From positions 1 through 6,430 of the forward strand of contig JAICHE010000070.1 in assembly GCA_025922755.1 (NCBI GenBank): 6,430 nt of DNA. The letters run 5' to 3'. Positions 4,215 through 6,430 of the stretch are shown here, one piece after another (position 1 is the first letter of the stretch; each line of letters opens with the position of its first letter). Made by a program: the position numbers and the translations under genes. The notes under the pieces are model-generated. The model was not told the DNA's origin. It was given only the letters and a program-made list of their open reading frames with translations, and searched no databases. This stretch comes from Nitrososphaeraceae archaeon. Its GTDB lineage: Archaea; Thermoproteota; Nitrososphaeria; Nitrososphaerales; Nitrosopumilaceae.

Positions 4215-5320
4215 CTTTCTAACACCAAAACTGTCGATGACGTAGCTGCTGCAGACATGTTATGAACTAAACCTACTTTTGGATTGTCTACTTGACGTTT
4301 TCCTGCCTCTAACTGCAATTGTTGTACAATTTCAATTGTTTGAGCTATCCCTGTTGCCCCAAGGGGATGTCCTGAACCAATCAGGCCTCCACGTGGATTG
4401 ATTTTTGCATTTCCAGTCTGATATGCTTCTTTTACCATCTCTGTTCCTTTGCCCTGATCAACCATTCCTAAAGACTCCAAGGCCATAGGTTCACACACTG
4501 AAAAGGCATCATGAAGTTCAATCACATCGATATCTTTTGATTTGTGGTTTGACATTTCGTATGCCTTGGTTGCTGCTATTTTTGTGGATTCCATATTGTC
4601 AAATGTGAGATTTTTTGTAAAACTTGCTGATGTCGTTTTTTGCCCCAACCCTGAAATCCATATTGGAGAATCAGTAAAATTTTTGCAGTAATTTTCAGAT
4701 ACTAATAAAATTGAAGCCCCGCCCGTACATGGCCTAGAACAATCAAGTAATCGTAAATCTTCTGTTAGTTTTTTTGAGGTCAAAACATCTTCAATTGAAA
4801 ATTCTTTCTGAGATAGCGCATAAGGGTTGTTAACTGCCTGTTTGTGATTTTTTACTGATACCAAAGCTAGCGCTTCATCTGTTATTCTGTATTTTCTTTT
4901 ATATGATTTTGAAAATAATGATGCCCAAAAAATAGGGTGCTTGAATTCCCCTCTCAGTTTGTCCCATTCTAAAACTTGACCGGGACTATCATATCTTTCT
5001 GCACCTGATACCAAAATAACATCGGCCAGTCCTGATGATATGTAGGAATATGCAGAAACAATTGAATTTGTACCTGAATTACATAAGCTTTCAACTGAGT
5101 GGGCAATGCTTGGTTGAATTCCAACAATTTCAGATAAAATTGCTGAAAGATATTTTGAATTGCTATTGCTTGAAACCAAAACACCGTCAATATCTTTTTG
5201 AGTTAGATTAGGAGTATTTGAAAACAAATCTCGTGTTGCATTCATTAAAACTGATTCAATTTTGACATCTTCTTTTGAAAATTTTGTAATTCCAAATCCT
5301 GCAATTGCAACTCTTGTCAT
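4211..5320 (-). CDS. SCP2-type thiolase / acetyl-CoA acetyltransferase-like protein
   Basis: Enzymes of this family make or break a carbon-carbon bond between acyl-CoA units, for example two acetyl-CoA to acetoacetyl-CoA. The 369-aa protein has the nucleophile motif SVESLCNSGTNSI with C80, the HDAF motif (IELHDAF, H270) and GSGHPLGATG with catalytic H318, in the order of archaeal and SCP2-like thiolases. Length is normal for the short archaeal type. The C-terminal loop is unusual: HNMSAAATSS (353-362), where relatives usually have a glycine-rich NxGG segment; the second cysteine of classical thiolases is not expected in this subfamily. ATG at 5320 overlaps the upstream TAA by 1 nt (TAATG), with TGAGG at 5332-5328 as a ribosome-binding site. 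With DUF35 it probably forms a complex. Candidate roles are acetoacetyl-CoA metabolism (mevalonate or 3HP/4HB cycle) or side-chain cleavage of an unknown acyl-CoA; sequence alone does not choose. Confidence 0.9.
   Translation of the reverse strand: MTRVAIAGFGITKFSKEDVKIESVLMNATRDLFSNTPNLTQKDIDGVLVSSNSNSKYLSAILSEIVGIQPSIAHSVESLCNSGTNSIVSAYSYISSGLADVILVSGAERYDSPGQVLEWDKLRGEFKHPIFWASLFSKSYKRKYRITDEALALVSVKNHKQAVNNPYALSQKEFSIEDVLTSKKLTEDLRLLDCSRPCTGGASILLVSENYCKNFTDSPIWISGLGQKTTSASFTKNLTFDNMESTKIAATKAYEMSNHKSKDIDVIELHDAFSVCEPMALESLGMVDQGKGTEMVKEAYQTGNAKINPRGGLIGSGHPLGATGIAQTIEIVQQLQLEAGKRQVDNPKVGLVHNMSAAATSSTVLVLES
4223..4226 (-). promoter_or_regulatory. Shine-Dalgarno-like site for the DUF35 gene
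   Basis: GGTG ends 8 nt before the TTG at 4214 and lies inside the thiolase coding sequence. It supports the TTG as start for this internal operon gene. Confidence 0.4.
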
Positions 5321-6288
5321 TATTCTTCCTCAAAAAATGTTTTTGAAAATAATCTAAATGAGTTGATAACATCCCCCACCGGATTAAATTGAATGATTGG
5401 CAAATCTATGCCTGTTTCTCTTACTTTTTTTAATTGCTTTTTACAGGCATCTGGCTCTCCTGATATTGTTAGGGAATTTATCATGTTGTCTGTAACTAAT
5501 TCGTGAATGGATTGTAAACCTGTTTTTTTGAATTCTTCATAAATATTGTCAGTTTCTTTTGTAAATCCATTTTTTGCAAGGAACTCTCGGTATATTTTTC
5601 CAACTGCTATGTAAAACGCAAGTGTTTTTTTAGATCTATCTACTGCAACTTCAGAATCCTCAGAAACACAAGTTATCATTTGACAGGCAACTTCAATTTT
5701 TCGTTTTTCTTGCATTGTTTGTATGGTTTTTTTCATTTCATCTAGAGGTCGTAGATAAAAAATCACGCCATCTGCAATGTCCCAAGTTAATTCGACCATT
5801 TTTTTATTAACTGCTGCAAGATAAATTGGAATTTTTTCCCTTTTGGGTTTTATTAACAGTTTAAAATTTTTTAATTGGAAATTTTTTCCAGTATAATTTA
5901 CAGATTTTCCTGATGAAATTAATTTTATGATTTCTACATACTCTCTCATTCTTCCAACAGGATTTTCAAACTTCATTCCATGGAAATCTTCTACAATTGG
6001 AGGGCTACTTGTTCCTAGCCCTAAAATCAATCTACCATTTGATATGGTGTCTACTGTAACGGCTCCCATAGAAATTGATGCTGGACTGCGAGAAAAAATA
6101 TTGATGATTGAGGAACCTATAGTAGGTTTTGTAGCTTTTTGAGCAACCATGCTTAGCATAGAAAAATTTTCCATTCCCCATGTTTCAGGAATCCATATGG
6201 TATCGATTGATGTTTTTGATAAAATCTCCGAGCATTCTAATACTTGATCAATTGTTAATAATGAGCCTAAACTACAGGCAATCTTCAT
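5320..6288 (-). CDS. LLM-class flavin/F420-dependent oxidoreductase, Mer-like
   Basis: This belongs to the luciferase-like monooxygenase superfamily, on the side of F420-dependent methylene-tetrahydromethanopterin reductase (Mer) and related F420 oxidoreductases. The 322-aa TIM-barrel protein shows the family landmarks: IDTIWIPETW (28-37), RSPASISMGAVTVDTISNGRL around 67-87 followed by LGLGTSSPP (89-97), GRMREYVEIIKLISSG (112-127), IPIYLAA (153-159) and DIADGVIF (170-177). It probably uses F420 or a flavin to transfer hydride on a small organic substrate; the substrate is not evident, and it should not be named mer without phylogeny. ATG 6288 is chosen because the frame shows no ATG, GTG or TTG between it and an in-frame stop (TAG) upstream, near 6370. 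AAAGGA directly precedes it, closer than an ideal ribosome-binding site. It is the first gene of the operon with the thiolase and DUF35 genes. Confidence 0.88.
   Translation of the reverse strand: MKIACSLGSLLTIDQVLECSEILSKTSIDTIWIPETWGMENFSMLSMVAQKATKPTIGSSIINIFSRSPASISMGAVTVDTISNGRLILGLGTSSPPIVEDFHGMKFENPVGRMREYVEIIKLISSGKSVNYTGKNFQLKNFKLLIKPKREKIPIYLAAVNKKMVELTWDIADGVIFYLRPLDEMKKTIQTMQEKRKIEVACQMITCVSEDSEVAVDRSKKTLAFYIAVGKIYREFLAKNGFTKETDNIYEEFKKTGLQSIHELVTDNMINSLTISGEPDACKKQLKKVRETGIDLPIIQFNPVGDVINSFRLFSKTFFEEE
5328..5332 (-). promoter_or_regulatory. Shine-Dalgarno-like site for the thiolase gene
   Basis: TGAGG ends 7 nt before the thiolase ATG at 5320 and is encoded within the last codons of the LLM gene. 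It fixes the start and shows that internal operon genes rely on Shine-Dalgarno initiation, while first genes look leaderless. Confidence 0.5.
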
Positions 6289-6430
6289 GGTCCTTTTATC
6301 GTATTTGTCTATTCTAGTGTTTCTTTCGGTTATGTCCTTACTGAAAATAGGTATTTGTGAATTATCCTAGTTTAACTCTTTTAGCATTGTGTAAAATATC
6401 GTTGAGGTTGAATATTATGATTATATTTTC
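6289..6430. other. Region upstream of the LLM operon
   Basis: No gene can be supported here. It should contain the promoter of the minus-strand operon. A weak TATA-like CTAGAATA around 6310-6317 is at leaderless distance from ATG 6288, and a better A/T-rich box (GATATTTTAC on the minus strand, about 6391-6400) would give a leader of roughly 80 nt. A 27-codon hydrophobic frame on the plus strand (6287-6370) mirrors the open minus-strand frame and is not believed. Confidence 0.3.

Noticed and set aside
4969..5190. 73-codon minus-strand frame within the thiolase gene
   Set aside because: It is an alternative frame over the thiolase nucleophile region; the thiolase motifs are intact in the main frame, so this is not a frameshifted gene.
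6287..6370. 27-codon hydrophobic plus-strand frame at the LLM start
   Set aside because: It starts on the reverse complement of the LLM ATG and mirrors an open upstream stretch; no independent promoter or ribosome-binding site is seen.

Overview
The window is AT-rich and reads as a piece of an archaeal chromosome, most likely an ammonia-oxidising thaumarchaeon (Nitrosopumilales-like). The support is an archaeal Hjc-type Holliday junction resolvase, a thiolase coupled to a DUF35 Zn-ribbon/OB protein, an F420-type luciferase-like (LLM) oxidoreductase, A/T-ending codons, and genes whose start codon lies about 25-30 nt downstream of a TATA-like box (leaderless mRNAs). Lineage is inferred from gene content, not from a marker gene.

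Layout. Positions 89-1429 (minus) encode threonine synthase with a TTG start. A 113-nt divergent intergenic region separates it from a plus-strand pair: a 124-aa helical protein of unknown function (1543-1917) and, 3 nt later, a 34-aa Cys/His-rich miniprotein (1921-2025). A minus-strand series converges on this pair. In transcription order it is the Hjc-like resolvase with a GTG start (3700-3137), an acidic 150-aa unknown (3083-2631), a 107-aa unknown with a Lys-rich tail (2554-2231), and a second Cys/His-rich miniprotein of 43 aa (2175-2044). The two miniprotein stop codons are only 18 nt apart.

Positions 6288-3894 (minus) form a tight three-gene operon: LLM-family oxidoreductase, SCP2-type thiolase and DUF35 partner. 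The junctions overlap by 1 and 4 nt, and Shine-Dalgarno-like sites precede the two internal genes. It ends in a short region with two small hairpins, a possible 23-codon ORF and a strong T-tract terminator. The operon suggests an acyl-CoA carbon-carbon bond reaction linked to a flavin/F420 redox step; the substrate cannot be read from sequence.

The least explained parts are the pair of Cys/His-rich miniproteins and the two unknown proteins downstream of the resolvase. No tRNA, rRNA, CRISPR array, insertion sequence or prophage gene was seen.
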